Of a stretch of 64,000 nucleotides of DNA, positions 30,053 through 39,736 are shown one piece after another. The stretch lies in assembly GCF_013282725.1 (NCBI RefSeq), contig NZ_CP054043.1, forward strand, positions 3,348,001 through 3,412,000, given 5' to 3'. The notes under the pieces are model-generated. The model was not told the DNA's origin, did no database searches, and saw only the letters and a list, made by a program, of their open reading frames with translations. Origin of the DNA: Yersinia mollaretii ATCC 43969 (GTDB taxonomy: Bacteria > Pseudomonadota > Gammaproteobacteria > Enterobacterales > Enterobacteriaceae). A program made the position numbers and the translations under genes. Position 1 is the first letter of the stretch, and each line of letters starts with the position of its first letter.

Positions 30053-30080
30053 AAAGGGTCGCTTTGAGGGCGACCCTTTT
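30053..30080. terminator. tonB-yciA bidirectional terminator
   Basis: AAAGGGTCGC (30053-30062) and GCGACCCTTT (30070-30079) form a perfect 10-bp stem with flanking A and T runs between convergent tonB and yciA. Confidence 0.85.
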
Positions 30081-30119
30081 GACATCTGTAGCACGAGCAT
30101 CTGTAGCACAGGTTAGCCG

Positions 30120-30569
30120 CTATTGTGTTGCGCCAACCTCAAAATTCCCTCGGCCCTCTGGCAGCCCACGGGCTTGACCTGCATCATCAACCGCCACATA
30201 GGTAAATACCGCTTCAGTGGCGCGATAGCGCTGACCGATAGGCTCGGAAGAGACCTTTTTCACCCAGACTTCAATATTGATGGTAATTGAGCTACGGCCC
30301 GTTTTAATACAACGCGCATAGCAACAGACCACATCACCCACCGCAACCGGTTTGAGGAAAGTCATCCCATCAACTCTTACCGTGACCACGCGCCCATGTG
30401 CTATCTCTTTGGCCTGAATGGCACCGCCAATGTCCATTTGCGACATTAACCAGCCGCCGAAGATATCGCCATTGGCATTGGTATCTGCGGGCATAGCAAG
30501 AGTGCGAAGCACTAATTCGCCGTTAGGTAATGATTGCTCACCGCGAGGTGATAGTTGTTCCTGAGTCAT
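30120..30569 (-). CDS. yciA: Acyl-CoA thioesterase YciA
   Basis: 149-residue hot-dog-fold thioesterase hydrolysing a broad range of acyl-CoAs. Key stretch LAMPADTNANGDIFGGWLMS (catalytic Asp within NGDIFGGW) and VRVDGMTFLKPVAVGDVVCC. Length exceeds E. coli YciA (132) by a C-terminal tail. It lies 85 bp downstream of yciB on the same strand. Confidence 0.95.
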   Translation of the reverse strand: MTQEQLSPRGEQSLPNGELVLRTLAMPADTNANGDIFGGWLMSQMDIGGAIQAKEIAHGRVVTVRVDGMTFLKPVAVGDVVCCYARCIKTGRSSITINIEVWVKKVSSEPIGQRYRATEAVFTYVAVDDAGQARGLPEGRGNFEVGATQ

Positions 30570-30653
30570 CTCTGCCTGCTTCTAAATCGGGGTATTTGGC
30601 GTTGCGGGGATATTCGCGCAACGCCAATGACTTCGGTTAATAGTTATTCGAAA

Positions 30654-31196
30654 TTATGATTTTTTCTGCTCTTCCGGCATATGGCGATAAATATAAACGC
30701 CGCTGATGAGGGTGAATACCAAGGTCATCGCGGTCAAGCCAAAGACTTTAAAGTTCACCCAGATATCCTGTGGTAACCAGAACGCCACATAGATATTCAG
30801 TAGGCCGCACGCCAAAAAGAACAGCGCCCATGCCATATTCAGTGTTGACCAGACAGTATCAGGCAGTGTCAGCTCTTTGCCGAGCATCCGCTGAATCAAT
30901 GGCTTCTTCATAAACCATTGGCTTACCAACAAAGCGACGGCAAACAGTGCATACAGCACCGTCACTTTCCATTTAATGAATAAGTCGCTGTGGAAGGCCA
31001 GCGTCAAGGTGCCGAACACCAACACCATCGCGGCGGTGATCAGCGTCATCTTCTCTACCTTACGGAACTTCAGCCAGGTAAAGGCTAACGCCAATAATGT
31101 GGCGACAATCAATGCCCCAGAGGCGACAAAAATGTCATACATCTTGTAGAAAACGAAAAACACGACCAAAGGGAGAAAATCTAAAAGTTGCTTCAT
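30654..31196 (-). CDS. yciB: Inner membrane septation protein YciB
   Basis: 180-residue IspA/YciB-family integral membrane protein with five hydrophobic segments: [66 protein letters not shown] and [21 protein letters not shown]. Implicated in envelope synthesis and cell division in other bacteria. Starts [10 protein letters not shown] as in E. coli. Confidence 0.95.
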   Translation of the reverse strand: MKQLLDFLPLVVFFVFYKMYDIFVASGALIVATLLALAFTWLKFRKVEKMTLITAAMVLVFGTLTLAFHSDLFIKWKVTVLYALFAVALLVSQWFMKKPLIQRMLGKELTLPDTVWSTLNMAWALFFLACGLLNIYVAFWLPQDIWVNFKVFGLTAMTLVFTLISGVYIYRHMPEEQKKS

Positions 31197-31426
31197 GAAT
31201 CAATCCATCATTTGTACACCGGCCGACTATACCGGATTCAGTGAGGTGAGGGTACTGGCGGTAAAAGACTATTATCCTTAATTATCCATCGGAATGCGCG
31301 CTCTGCCAGTGGAATTTGCAGAAACTTACGATAAACAAGTAACAGATTTAGTCAGCATATTGCCAGTGATGCTATAACCCAGCATGATAAGTGATAAATG
31401 TTGGGTTGGGGTTTGATGGAGTCAGT

Positions 31427-33175
31427 ATGCAGAGAAAATCACTTCGGCATTGGATGCCGGGTTTAACCCAATTAATGGCTTATGAGCGTGACTGGCTCAA
31501 GCCTGATGTCAGGGCGGGATTATCCGTGGCCGCAGTGGCGCTGCCTATTGCCATTGCTTATGCCGAATTGACCGGTGTTAGTGCCGCTGTCGGTTTGTAT
31601 TCCTGTATTTTGCCCATGATTGTGTATGCATTTTTTGGTTCATCGCGGCAATTGATTGTCGGGCCAGATGCCGCCACTTGTGCAGTGATCGCCGCCGTGG
31701 TTGCTCCGCTGGCGGCGGGGAGCAGTGAGGTTCATTGGCAGTTAACCATCATGATGACATTGATGATGGGCACATGGTGTCTGGTGGCCAGCCGCTTCAA
31801 GCTTGGCGCTCTGGCCGACTTATTATCACGGCCAATATTGACCGGCCTACTTAATGGTGTGGCAATTACCATTATTGTCGATCAGTTAGGGAAGGTCTTT
31901 GGTTTTATGACCCGGCCGCCGCAACTGATTGAGCGGGTGCTAGCACTGCCACATAATTTGATTAACAGCCATTTGCCGACTGTCGCTATTTCATTGCTGA
32001 CTTTTGTGGTGCTGTATGGCGTTAAATGGCTACGGCCAAACTGGCCTGCACCGTTGCTGGCGATCGTCATCGCGACCTTCGTCTCTTGGGCGGCCAATAT
32101 GGCGCAATTTGGTGTTTCAGTCGTCGGTGGGTTTGAGGGCGGGCTGCCGATGGTGCATTGGCCTGATTTCCAACCGGGCTTACTGCGCGATATGGTGATT
32201 CCGGCACTGAACCTTGCGGTGGTTAGTTTTGTCAGCATGATGCTGACCGCCCGCAGCTTTGCTGCTAAAAATGGCTATGAAGTAGATGCGGATATCGAGC
32301 TGCGTGCATTGGGCATCACCAATATTGTTTCCGCATTATCCCAAGGTTTTGCTATCAGTGGGGCCAGTACCCGCACTGCGGTGAATGATGCCAATAATGG
32401 CAAGAGCCAATTGGTGTCGATTATTGCCGCGCTGGTCATTGCGATGGTGCTGCTGTTTTTAACTCGTCCGCTGCAATATATTCCCACCGCAGCGCTGGGG
32501 GTGGTGCTGATTTACGCCGCTTGGTCACTGCTCGGATTCCGCAGTTTATGGCAGTTACGTAAACGTAATACGCAGGCCTTCTATCTGGCGATATTTACCT
32601 TCGTCAGCGTGGTATTGGTCGGCGTGATCAGTGGCATTGGGTTGGCGGTATTATTGGGTTTATTGCAATTCTTGCGCACAATATTCCGCCCGACAGAGCA
32701 GCTATTGGGGGTGAATGCCGATGGTATGATTCATTCAATGCGCAGCGGAAATGGCATTAAACCCGTGCCCGGCGTGATGATTTATCGTTTTAACTCACCT
32801 CTGACCTATTTTAATGTGGCCTATTTTAAGCGACGGATTCTGAATTTGGTCGATAGTACACCTCATCCGGCGGATTGGGTGGTGATTGATGCGGTCGCCA
32901 GTTTTACCTACGCCGATATCAGTGTGCTGGCGGCGATCGATGAGCTTAAGCGCGATCTAAAGCAGCGCAATATTAAGCTGATACTCGCCGGAAGGCGTAC
33001 TGAACTGACCCGCTGGTTCCGCATTAATCGGCTGAAAAGCCACGATGAAGACCTGATTTTGGTGCCGGATCTCTATCTGGCACTTAAGCTTATTCAGAGT
33101 AAACAGCGGGTTGCTGAGAAGTCCGAGCCAGAGGCTCCCATGTCGGAAGCGGGGGGAGACGCTGAAATGAGCTGA
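31427..33175 (+). CDS. SulP-family anion permease with STAS domain
   Basis: 582-residue transporter. I start at ATG 31427 (MQRKSLRHWMPGLTQL), which has GGAG 6 nt upstream; an upstream GTG would add 12 residues. Residues about 30-430 hold ten or more membrane segments with the SulP signature VALPIAIAYAELTGVSAAVGLYS and IVGPDAATCAVIAAVV. Residues about 440-560 form a cytoplasmic STAS domain (GVMIYRFNSPLTYFNVAYF, WVVIDAVASFTYADISVL). Sulfate, bicarbonate or dicarboxylate are family substrates; the sequence does not decide. It is inserted, opposite strand, between yciB and yciC, which are adjacent in E. coli. Confidence 0.88.
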   Translation: MQRKSLRHWMPGLTQLMAYERDWLKPDVRAGLSVAAVALPIAIAYAELTGVSAAVGLYSCILPMIVYAFFGSSRQLIVGPDAATCAVIAAVVAPLAAGSSEVHWQLTIMMTLMMGTWCLVASRFKLGALADLLSRPILTGLLNGVAITIIVDQLGKVFGFMTRPPQLIERVLALPHNLINSHLPTVAISLLTFVVLYGVKWLRPNWPAPLLAIVIATFVSWAANMAQFGVSVVGGFEGGLPMVHWPDFQPGLLRDMVIPALNLAVVSFVSMMLTARSFAAKNGYEVDADIELRALGITNIVSALSQGFAISGASTRTAVNDANNGKSQLVSIIAALVIAMVLLFLTRPLQYIPTAALGVVLIYAAWSLLGFRSLWQLRKRNTQAFYLAIFTFVSVVLVGVISGIGLAVLLGLLQFLRTIFRPTEQLLGVNADGMIHSMRSGNGIKPVPGVMIYRFNSPLTYFNVAYFKRRILNLVDSTPHPADWVVIDAVASFTYADISVLAAIDELKRDLKQRNIKLILAGRRTELTRWFRINRLKSHDEDLILVPDLYLALKLIQSKQRVAEKSEPEAPMSEAGGDAEMS

Positions 33176-33207
33176 TCGGTTTTCATTATTGATGAAGAGT
33201 GAACAGC

Positions 33208-33232
33208 AAAAAGGGCCGTCATGGCCCTTTTT
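33208..33232. terminator. Bidirectional terminator between SulP gene and yciC
   Basis: AAAAAGGGCC (33208-33217) and GGCCCTTTTT (33223-33232) form a perfect 10-bp stem around GTCAT. It separates the convergent SulP gene and yciC. Confidence 0.88.
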
Positions 33233-33254
33233 AGGATTTGAACTGACTGGCTAT

Positions 33255-34025
33255 TTATTCAGTTGTGGCGTCACTTGGTCGCAGCAACATATATAAACGG
33301 AACAGATACACCAGTAATAGTGCAGAAACCAGATTACTCAGTGCACTTAAAATAACCGTCGCAATAGGCGTTGGCAGAGCAGTGAGATGGCTCACCAGAT
33401 ACAGCAAAATTAATTTAGCCGCTATCCACAACATCATGGCAGGGATAATTAACCGCACATTGGCGAAGGCCAGTTTGGTGCTGGCTTTGATGGCGGCAAA
33501 AACCCCGATCTTTTCAGTGGTCACAATAATGGGCGACAGCGACAGCGCGACCGCAATGACGATACCCGGCACGATAAACATCGTCAATCCTAACTGAATC
33601 AACAAGGTACCGATAAACATTAGTAGCAGTAAGCGAGGCAAAATAGGTACGGAAATACCAATTGCCTGCAATGCGCTTACACGACGCCCCTGAGAGACCA
33701 TCGAGATCAGCGTTAGCATTCCCCCCACTAATAACACGTTACCGACTAATGCAGAGAAGGTGGCCGCAGCAGAGACTTTGAGTAGCACTATTTGCTGCTC
33801 TGGTGTCATTTGCGACACAATTTCACTGATGCTCACACTTGCCGATGACGTAATGTCATTTTCCGTGGCACTTAAAAGACCCAGTTGCTCAGCATCAGGG
33901 ATAAAAGCTTGATTCAGCATGACGGTAATGAACGCAGTCAACAGGGCCAGCAACAGGATCGCCGGTAGTTGATTACGTAAAAAGTTAAAACTGTCACGGT
34001 ATAAAGTGTTAGCCGTGATAGGCAT
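33255..34025 (-). CDS. yciC: YciC inner membrane protein (UPF0259)
   Basis: 256-residue polytopic membrane protein colinear with E. coli YciC (247): [84 protein letters not shown]. About five to six membrane segments. Role unknown. AAGGAGC lies upstream of the ATG. It is divergent from ompW. Confidence 0.92.
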   Translation of the reverse strand: MPITANTLYRDSFNFLRNQLPAILLLALLTAFITVMLNQAFIPDAEQLGLLSATENDITSSASVSISEIVSQMTPEQQIVLLKVSAAATFSALVGNVLLVGGMLTLISMVSQGRRVSALQAIGISVPILPRLLLLMFIGTLLIQLGLTMFIVPGIVIAVALSLSPIIVTTEKIGVFAAIKASTKLAFANVRLIIPAMMLWIAAKLILLYLVSHLTALPTPIATVILSALSNLVSALLLVYLFRLYMLLRPSDATTE

Positions 34026-34324
34026 GAAAGCTCCTTGGGGTCGAAAAAATAATGCTTAGCTAATGATTATACCTTGTTATGGGGCGCAGTGGGACACTGA
34101 CATTGGCAGACGACACATTTCTTCGCACTAATTACCTCGACGTTATCAATAGGTAACGGTGATAACCCATAGTGTGTATGGGCGCGGGCGCAGTATGGAT
34201 TGCTGACCCTGTAAACAGCCAACCGTTGACGATCTCACACAGTTAACATCCAAGCATAGCAGCATCTCCGTAGTTTCATTTTCCATCAATGCCGAGCAGC
34301 ACATTTTGTGCCAAATCTGCTTTT

Positions 34325-34338
34325 ATGATCCAGATCAA
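34325..34338. promoter_or_regulatory. FNR-type site upstream of ompW
   Basis: ATGAT-CCAG-ATCAA matches the FNR consensus TTGAT-N4-ATCAA in 9 of 10 bases. E. coli ompW is known to be FNR-dependent, which supports the call. The rest of the 450-bp yciC-ompW spacer shows no gene. Confidence 0.55.
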
Positions 34339-34407
34339 TTTCAATGTAATTAATGGATTAAATAACCTTACTTAAAATAGGATTTATTTAAGTTGTTCCA
34401 AAAGATG

Positions 34408-34424
34408 TGATCTCGAATAGATCA
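34408..34424. promoter_or_regulatory. Inverted repeat upstream of ompW
   Basis: TGATCT-CGAAT-AGATCA is a perfect 6-bp inverted repeat, a candidate operator between the FNR-type site and the leader hairpin. Confidence 0.4.
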
Positions 34425-34438
34425 TAAATAGTCATTTA

Positions 34439-34467
34439 TAGGTATATTCTGTTCGCGAATATACCTA
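34439..34467 (+). promoter_or_regulatory. Perfect hairpin in the ompW leader
   Basis: TAGGTATATTC (34439-34449) pairs perfectly with GAATATACCTA (34457-34467) around a 7-nt loop TGTTCGC. It ends 15 bp before the ompW ATG, right at the ribosome-binding region. It may control translation or stability, or be an operator. Confidence 0.6.
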
Positions 34468-34482
34468 CAAATGGAATGGATA

Positions 34483-35118
34483 ATGAAAAAAATCACTTTG
34501 GCACTGTTAGCCGTAGCCACTCTGGCACCCACTGCGGCAAACGCGCATCAAGCAGGCGATTATATTTTCCGGGCAGGGACAGCAACTGTCAGGCCAAATA
34601 CTGGGTCTGATGACGTATTAGGTTATGGTTCCTTCAAAGCGGATAATAATACCCAGTTGGGCCTGACCTTCAGTTATCTGGTCACGGACAATATTGGGGT
34701 AGAACTGCTGGCCGCCACGCCGTTCCGCCATAAAATTGGCCTCGGGCCAACCGGAGATATTGCTGAAGTTAAGCAATTACCCCCTACATTGATGGTGCAA
34801 TACTATTTCCGCGACAAACAAGACAAACTGCGCCCGTATCTGGGTATCGGCCTAAACTACACCACTTTCTTTGATGAGAAATTTAACAGTACGGGCACGG
34901 CTGCGGGTCTGACGGATTTGAGTGTAAAAGATTCATGGGGTGTTGCCGGTCAGGCAGGCATGGATTACATGGTCAGTGAAAACTGGATGCTGAATATGTC
35001 GGTCTGGTGGATGAATATCGAGTCCGACGTGAAGTTTAAAGCGGGTGGTGTAGAGCAGAGCATTAATACGCGTCTTGATCCGTGGGTGTTTATGTTCGGC
35101 GCGGGCTACCGTTTCTAA
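34483..35118 (+). CDS. ompW: Outer membrane protein W
   Basis: 211-residue eight-stranded beta-barrel of the OmpW family, a small hydrophobic channel. I start at ATG 34483 (MKKITLALLAVATLAPTAANA signal peptide, mature protein HQAGDYIFRAG). An ATG four codons upstream would only lengthen the signal. Family motifs: NIGVELLAATPFRHKIGL, LPPTLMVQYYF, and the C-terminal barrel strand ending in GAGYRF with terminal Phe. Length as E. coli OmpW. Confidence 0.95.
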   Translation: MKKITLALLAVATLAPTAANAHQAGDYIFRAGTATVRPNTGSDDVLGYGSFKADNNTQLGLTFSYLVTDNIGVELLAATPFRHKIGLGPTGDIAEVKQLPPTLMVQYYFRDKQDKLRPYLGIGLNYTTFFDEKFNSTGTAAGLTDLSVKDSWGVAGQAGMDYMVSENWMLNMSVWWMNIESDVKFKAGGVEQSINTRLDPWVFMFGAGYRF

Positions 35119-35129
35119 TTACCCGTCGT

Positions 35130-35610
35130 CCTTGGCACCACAGCGGTGTTAGCGGCACTCGCGCACCCGAATCACTTACTTGTGTAAGTTCATCGGGACT
35201 TGCTCGCTTGCTGCCTTGCTGTAGCACCAATGACTTAGGGTAATTTTTGAACCTTGGCACCACAGCGGTGTTAGCGGCACTCGCGCACCCGAATCACTTA
35301 CTTGTGTAAGTTCATCGGGACTTGCTCGCTTGCTGCCTTGCTGTAGCACCAATGACTTAGGGTAATTTTTGAACCTTGGCACCACAGCGGTGTTAGCGGC
35401 ACTCGCGCACCCGAATCACTTACTTGTGTAAGTTCATCGGGACTTGCTCGCTTGCTGCCTTGCTGTAGCACCAATGACTTAGGGTAATTTTTGAACCTTG
35501 GCACCACAGCGGTGTTAGCGGCACTCGCGCACCCGAATCACTTACTTGTGTAAGCTCATCGGGATTTGCTCGTTTGCTGCCTTGCTGTAGCACCAATGAC
35601 TTAGGGTAAT
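35130..35610. repeat. Four-copy ERIC-like tandem array (122-bp period)
   Basis: Units start at 35130, 35252, 35374 and 35496 with an exact 122-bp period. The first three are almost identical; the fourth has three substitutions in its right half and ends at 35610. Each unit holds the palindrome CCCGA-N3-ACTTAC...GTAAGT-N3-TCGGG. This is the layout of the ERIC core, where the outer stem is CCCAG/CTGGG, so the stem bases differ on both sides together. Near-identical long minus-strand frames across the units are by-products of the 122-bp period and not genes. Confidence 0.8.
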
Positions 35611-35700
35611 GTCAGAATAATGGAGTCGTAGAGCCTCCAGGGATGGATTGATGGCGTCTTTACGATCCGCTTGTTCTCACCGCCACTGGCACTTTGTCAA

Positions 35701-35728
35701 TAATAGAGGCGCATTTCTGCGCCTCTAT
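35701..35728 (-). terminator. Terminator between ompW region and BON gene
   Basis: AATAGAGGCGCA (35701-35712) and TGCGCCTCTATT (35717-35728) form a perfect 12-bp stem around TTTC, 14 bp after the BON gene stop on its strand. The T-run is short. Confidence 0.75.
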
Positions 35729-35741
35729 TCGTTTCGTTCAA

Positions 35742-36056
35742 CTATCTGATTTGCATCTGATCACTGACAGATTTAACCCCCGGCACAGTGCGGGTGATCT
35801 GTACTGCACGATTTGCATCCTGACGTGAGCTAACGAAGCCACTCAACTGAACCCGCCCTTTGAAGGTTTCAACACTGATTTCAGTCGATTTTAGATTCTT
35901 CTCACCCAACAGCGCAGACTTCACCTTGGTGGTGACGACAGTGTCATCGATATAACCACCGGTTCCTTCTGATTTTGCTGTGGGTGCACAAGCGGATACC
36001 GCCATTGCCATAATGACGGCAATGCATAGGGCTGAAAGGGTCTTAAAAAGCTTCAT
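35742..36056 (-). CDS. BON-domain lipoprotein
   Basis: 104-residue envelope protein. The N-terminal signal MKLFKTLSALCIAVIMAMA ends in lipobox VSAC (Cys23), so it should be lipidated. Residues about 38-104 form one BON domain (DDTVVTTKVKSALLGEK, FKGRVQLSGFVSSRQDANRA, VPGVKSVSDQMQIR), as in OsmY-type stress proteins. Single BON domain only. Probably an outer or inner membrane lipoprotein with a role in envelope stability (inference). Not present at this place in E. coli. Confidence 0.85.
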   Translation of the reverse strand: MKLFKTLSALCIAVIMAMAVSACAPTAKSEGTGGYIDDTVVTTKVKSALLGEKNLKSTEISVETFKGRVQLSGFVSSRQDANRAVQITRTVPGVKSVSDQMQIR

Positions 36057-36284
36057 AAATGACTCTCCATGTTATTGATGTCACTAGGGGTAATGGTAAA
36101 AATAATCAACGAAACTGTTACCAACGCATACTATACATAGCGCTTTAGCGCACACACGGCACCCTAAATGTAAAGAAATGCTTGGCGTGTTACATAATTA
36201 TTGGTGATGAATGGCTTTTATTCAAATTTGCAATAAATGCGTATTGAGGAAGATATTGAAAAGACGAGAGTAAAGAGAAGAGAG

Positions 36285-36320
36285 TCAAGCGCCTGAGCTG
36301 AAGGGCCATCAGGCGCTTGA
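36285..36320 (-). terminator. Terminator of the trp operon
   Basis: TCAAGCGCCTGA (36285-36296) and TCAGGCGCTTGA (36309-36320) form a perfect 12-bp stem with 12-nt loop, 8 bp beyond the trpA stop. It is followed on the minus strand by a C/T-rich run. Confidence 0.8.
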
Positions 36321-36327
36321 GTGAAAA

Positions 36328-37134
36328 TTAGACGCGGGTTGCGGCTTTCATTTCAGTCACAAAATGGCTCAACTGCGCTAACATTTGGGCGGGTTGTGAG
36401 ACATTATTTTCAATGATTTTTACAATTGCAGAGCCTGAGATCGCCCCCGCAGCCCCTGAGGCTAAACTGGTTTTCACCTGTCCCGGCTCTGAAATGCCAA
36501 AACCTTGCAGTGCGGGTGCTGCATGATACTCCCGTAATTTATCGATCAGATGATTCAGCGGCAGATGGCCGTGGTTCTCCGCGCCTGTGACACCCGCGCG
36601 AGAAAGTAGGTAGGTGTAGCCGCGACCATGGGAAGCAATTTCTCGCAGTAAATCATCATCGGCGTTCGGTGGGCAGATAAAGATTGGCGCGATACCGTGG
36701 CGCAATGCCGCCGCCCGGAAGGGGGCCGACTCTTCAAATGGCACATCAGCAATAAGAACAGAGTCCACACCCACCTCGGCACAACGTTGATAGAAACTAT
36801 CAATTCCGTTGTGGAAGACCAAGTTTGCATACATCAGCAGGCCGATGGGGATCGCCGGATGTTTTTTGCGAATTTCCGCCAACATCTCAAAACAGATACC
36901 GGGCGTAACACCCGCAGCAAAAGCACGCAGCGCCGCATTTTGAATCGTCGGGCCATCGGCCAGTGGGTCAGAGAACGGAATGCCCAACTCCAAAGCATCG
37001 GCTCCGGCGGCAATTAAGGTGTCGATAATCTCTAACGAAAGCGCGGGTGAGGGGTCGCCTAGCTGCACGAAAGGAACGAATGCGCCCTCTTTTTTGGCGG
37101 CTAATTGTTTGAAAAGCTGTTGATAACGCTCCAT
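36328..37134 (-). CDS. trpA: Tryptophan synthase alpha chain
   Basis: 268-residue TIM barrel that splits indole-3-glycerol phosphate to indole and G3P; indole passes to TrpB. Catalytic Glu and Asp lie in [20 protein letters not shown] (about 46-65). Phosphate-binding [11 protein letters not shown] and [12 protein letters not shown]. Start overlaps the trpB stop by one base (TAATG), which couples translation. Last gene of the trp operon. Confidence 0.98.
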   Translation of the reverse strand: MERYQQLFKQLAAKKEGAFVPFVQLGDPSPALSLEIIDTLIAAGADALELGIPFSDPLADGPTIQNAALRAFAAGVTPGICFEMLAEIRKKHPAIPIGLLMYANLVFHNGIDSFYQRCAEVGVDSVLIADVPFEESAPFRAAALRHGIAPIFICPPNADDDLLREIASHGRGYTYLLSRAGVTGAENHGHLPLNHLIDKLREYHAAPALQGFGISEPGQVKTSLASGAAGAISGSAIVKIIENNVSQPAQMLAQLSHFVTEMKAATRV

Positions 37135-38324
37135 TAAATTTCTCCCCGTGCTTTCAGAATATCGTGAACAGTGAAAATATCTTTATCACCGCGTCCTGAC
37201 AGATTTACCACCAGAATCTGCTCTTTCTCCGGCGACGCTTTTATCATTTTTAAGGCATGAGCCAGTGCATGGGAGGACTCCAACGCGGGGATAATTCCCT
37301 CTTTACAGGAGAGCGCTTTAAAGGCGTCCAGTGCTTCATCGTCGGTCACCGAAACATAATCCGCGCGGCCAATGCTGTTCAAATAGGCATGTTGTGGCCC
37401 GACAGATGGGAAGTCCAGCCCGGCAGAAATGGAGTAAGACTCTTCGATTTGACCATCACTGGTCTGCATCATCGGCGATTTCATGCCGAAGTAGATGCCC
37501 ACCTTGCCGTGTTTCAGCGGTGCGCCATGTTGCCCTGTTTCGATGCCCAATCCCGCCGGTTCGACACCAATCAAGCCCACGTTTGGCTCATCGATAAAGT
37601 CCGCGAACATGCCAATGGCGTTGGAACCGCCTCCGACACACGCCAGAACAGCATCAGGCAGTCGGCCTTCGCGGGCTAACATTTGTGCTTTGGTCTCTTC
37701 GCCAATCATGCGCTGGAATTCGCGCACAATGGTTGGGTAAGGGTGCGGACCTGCGGCGGTTCCCAACATGTAGTGTGCGGTTTCGTAGCTGCCAGACCAG
37801 TCGCGCAGAGCTTCATTACACGCATCTTTCAGTGTCGAGGAGCCACTGTGTACTGGAATGACTTCAGCTCCCATCAGGCGCATACGGAACACATTTGGTG
37901 ACTGGCGCTCAATGTCTTTCGCCCCCATATAGATGCGGCATTTCAAGCCCAGCAGGGCGCAAGCCAGTGCGGACGCCACGCCATGTTGACCCGCACCCGT
38001 TTCAGCAATGATTTCAGTCTTGCCCATACGTTTTGCTAATAACGCCTGCCCCAAAACCTGATTGGTTTTGTGTGCACCGCCGTGCAGCAAGTCTTCACGT
38101 TTCAGATATAACTTGGTTTTCGTCCCTTCAGTCAGGTTTTGACAGAGGGTGAGCGCGGTCGGGCGACCGGCGTAGTTCTTCAGCAAATCCTGAAATGCCG
38201 CCTGAAATTCAGGGTCCAGTTGAGCACTGACAAAAGCCTCTTCCAGTTGCTTCAAGGCTGGCATTAAGATCTGTGGCACATACATACCACCGAACTCGCC
38301 AAAATAGGGATTAAGTGTGGTCAT
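37134..38324 (-). CDS. trpB: Tryptophan synthase beta chain
   Basis: 396-residue PLP enzyme that condenses indole with serine to tryptophan. Lys87-type Schiff-base site in [16 protein letters not shown], catalytic Glu in [12 protein letters not shown], phosphate cup [11 protein letters not shown]-terminal [14 protein letters not shown]. Start [19 protein letters not shown] as in E. coli. Forms the alpha2-beta2 complex with TrpA. Confidence 0.98.
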   Translation of the reverse strand: MTTLNPYFGEFGGMYVPQILMPALKQLEEAFVSAQLDPEFQAAFQDLLKNYAGRPTALTLCQNLTEGTKTKLYLKREDLLHGGAHKTNQVLGQALLAKRMGKTEIIAETGAGQHGVASALACALLGLKCRIYMGAKDIERQSPNVFRMRLMGAEVIPVHSGSSTLKDACNEALRDWSGSYETAHYMLGTAAGPHPYPTIVREFQRMIGEETKAQMLAREGRLPDAVLACVGGGSNAIGMFADFIDEPNVGLIGVEPAGLGIETGQHGAPLKHGKVGIYFGMKSPMMQTSDGQIEESYSISAGLDFPSVGPQHAYLNSIGRADYVSVTDDEALDAFKALSCKEGIIPALESSHALAHALKMIKASPEKEQILVVNLSGRGDKDIFTVHDILKARGEI

Positions 38325-38371
38325 TTTTTTTGTCCTTTATCGGATTAACCAAAATGTGGCTATAAATGAAA

Positions 38372-39733
38372 TCAGTAGGCACTCAAGGCGTTGAATACGG
38401 CGGCGATCAACTGAGGGTCTTTGATGCCGGGGGCGCTTTCGACACCGGAATTCAGATCCAAACCCGCACAGCCCAGTTGGGCGGCAGCACCGCAGTTATC
38501 GGCGCTCACGCCCCCGGCGAGCAGGACGTTATCCAGTGACTCGCCCGCCAAGAGTGACCAGTCAAAGGTTTGACCCGTGCCGCCTTGACCGTTATCCAGT
38601 ACATAGCGTTCGACATGCGCTAAGTTGCGAGCCGGTAGGGTGTCGCTGACACTCAGCGCCTTCCAGATTTGGCAATCGGCAGGTAAAACGTCACGTAATT
38701 GATTGATATAAATTTGGTCTTCTTGCCCATGTAACTGTACCGCCGCGAGCGATAAGTGCTCCGCGATCTGTTGAATGGTCGCTATTTTGGCATCACGGAA
38801 TACCCCAACGTATTTCAGCGGCGCACCACTGATCACGGCCCGGGCTTGAGCAATATTGACATTGCGTGGTGAGCTATCCGCAAAAATCAACCCTCCATAC
38901 ACCGCACCGGCATTGTACGCAGCAGCGGCATCTTGAGCGCGGGTCAGGCCGCAAACCTTATTTTCACCCAGTAACACGCGACGCACGGCCGCATTCAGGT
39001 TGGGTTCGGACATCAATGCACTGCCTATCAGGAAGCCATTGGCTACATCACTCAATTCGCGCACTTGGCGGTAATAATTAATCCCCGATTCGCTAATGAC
39101 CGTCACCCCGGCAGGCAAACGCGGGGCCAGTTCGCGGGTGCGATTCAAGTCGATAGACAGGTCGCGTAAATCACGGTTATTGATGCCGACCACTTTGGCA
39201 CCTAATGCAATGGCGCGGTCCAACTCTTCGGCATTACTGGCTTCTGTCAGCACGCCCATGTTCAGGCTGTGTGCCACGGCGGCCAGTTGGCGGTAGCGCT
39301 CATCATCAAGCACCGATAACATCAGCAAAATGGCGTCCGCTTGATAAAAACGGGCCAACTGAATCTGATAATCATCGATAATAAAGTCTTTGCACAATAC
39401 GGGTTGAGTCACCACCGCGCTGACTTGCGGCAAGAAATCAAAACTGCCCTGAAAGTACTTTTCGTCCGTTAACACCGAGATAGCCGAAGCATAATTTTTA
39501 TAAACCGCAGCAATGTCGGCCGGATTAAAATTATCGCGGATGACGCCCTTGGACGGGGAGGCTTTTTTGCACTCTAGGATAAACACGGTCTGACTGCCTT
39601 GCAGCGCTTGATAAAAGTCGCGCTGACTCAGGGTAATCTGGTGTTGAAAACTGGCCAGCGGCTGCGTTATTTTCCGCGCGGCAACCCAGATTTCCTTATC
39701 GCGCACTATTTTGTGAAGTACGGTTTCCTGCAT
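38372..39733 (-). CDS. trpCF: Bifunctional indole-3-glycerol-P synthase / PRA isomerase
   Basis: 453-residue fused enzyme catalysing two successive steps of tryptophan synthesis. The N-terminal IGPS barrel (about 1-255) has ILECKKASPSKG, VLCKDFIIDDYQI and VISESGI. The C-terminal PRAI barrel (about 256-453) has KVCGLTR, GLIFADSSPR, VQLHGQE and LLAGGVSADN. The fusion is the arrangement of enterobacteria. It starts 3 bp after trpD ends. Confidence 0.97.
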   Translation of the reverse strand: MQETVLHKIVRDKEIWVAARKITQPLASFQHQITLSQRDFYQALQGSQTVFILECKKASPSKGVIRDNFNPADIAAVYKNYASAISVLTDEKYFQGSFDFLPQVSAVVTQPVLCKDFIIDDYQIQLARFYQADAILLMLSVLDDERYRQLAAVAHSLNMGVLTEASNAEELDRAIALGAKVVGINNRDLRDLSIDLNRTRELAPRLPAGVTVISESGINYYRQVRELSDVANGFLIGSALMSEPNLNAAVRRVLLGENKVCGLTRAQDAAAAYNAGAVYGGLIFADSSPRNVNIAQARAVISGAPLKYVGVFRDAKIATIQQIAEHLSLAAVQLHGQEDQIYINQLRDVLPADCQIWKALSVSDTLPARNLAHVERYVLDNGQGGTGQTFDWSLLAGESLDNVLLAGGVSADNCGAAAQLGCAGLDLNSGVESAPGIKDPQLIAAVFNALSAY

Positions 39734-39736
39734 GAT

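Noticed and set aside
35176..35507. Two overlapping minus-strand frames of 69 codons with identical translations
   Set aside because: They arise only from the 122-bp period of the ERIC-like array; no ribosome site and no protein-like conservation.
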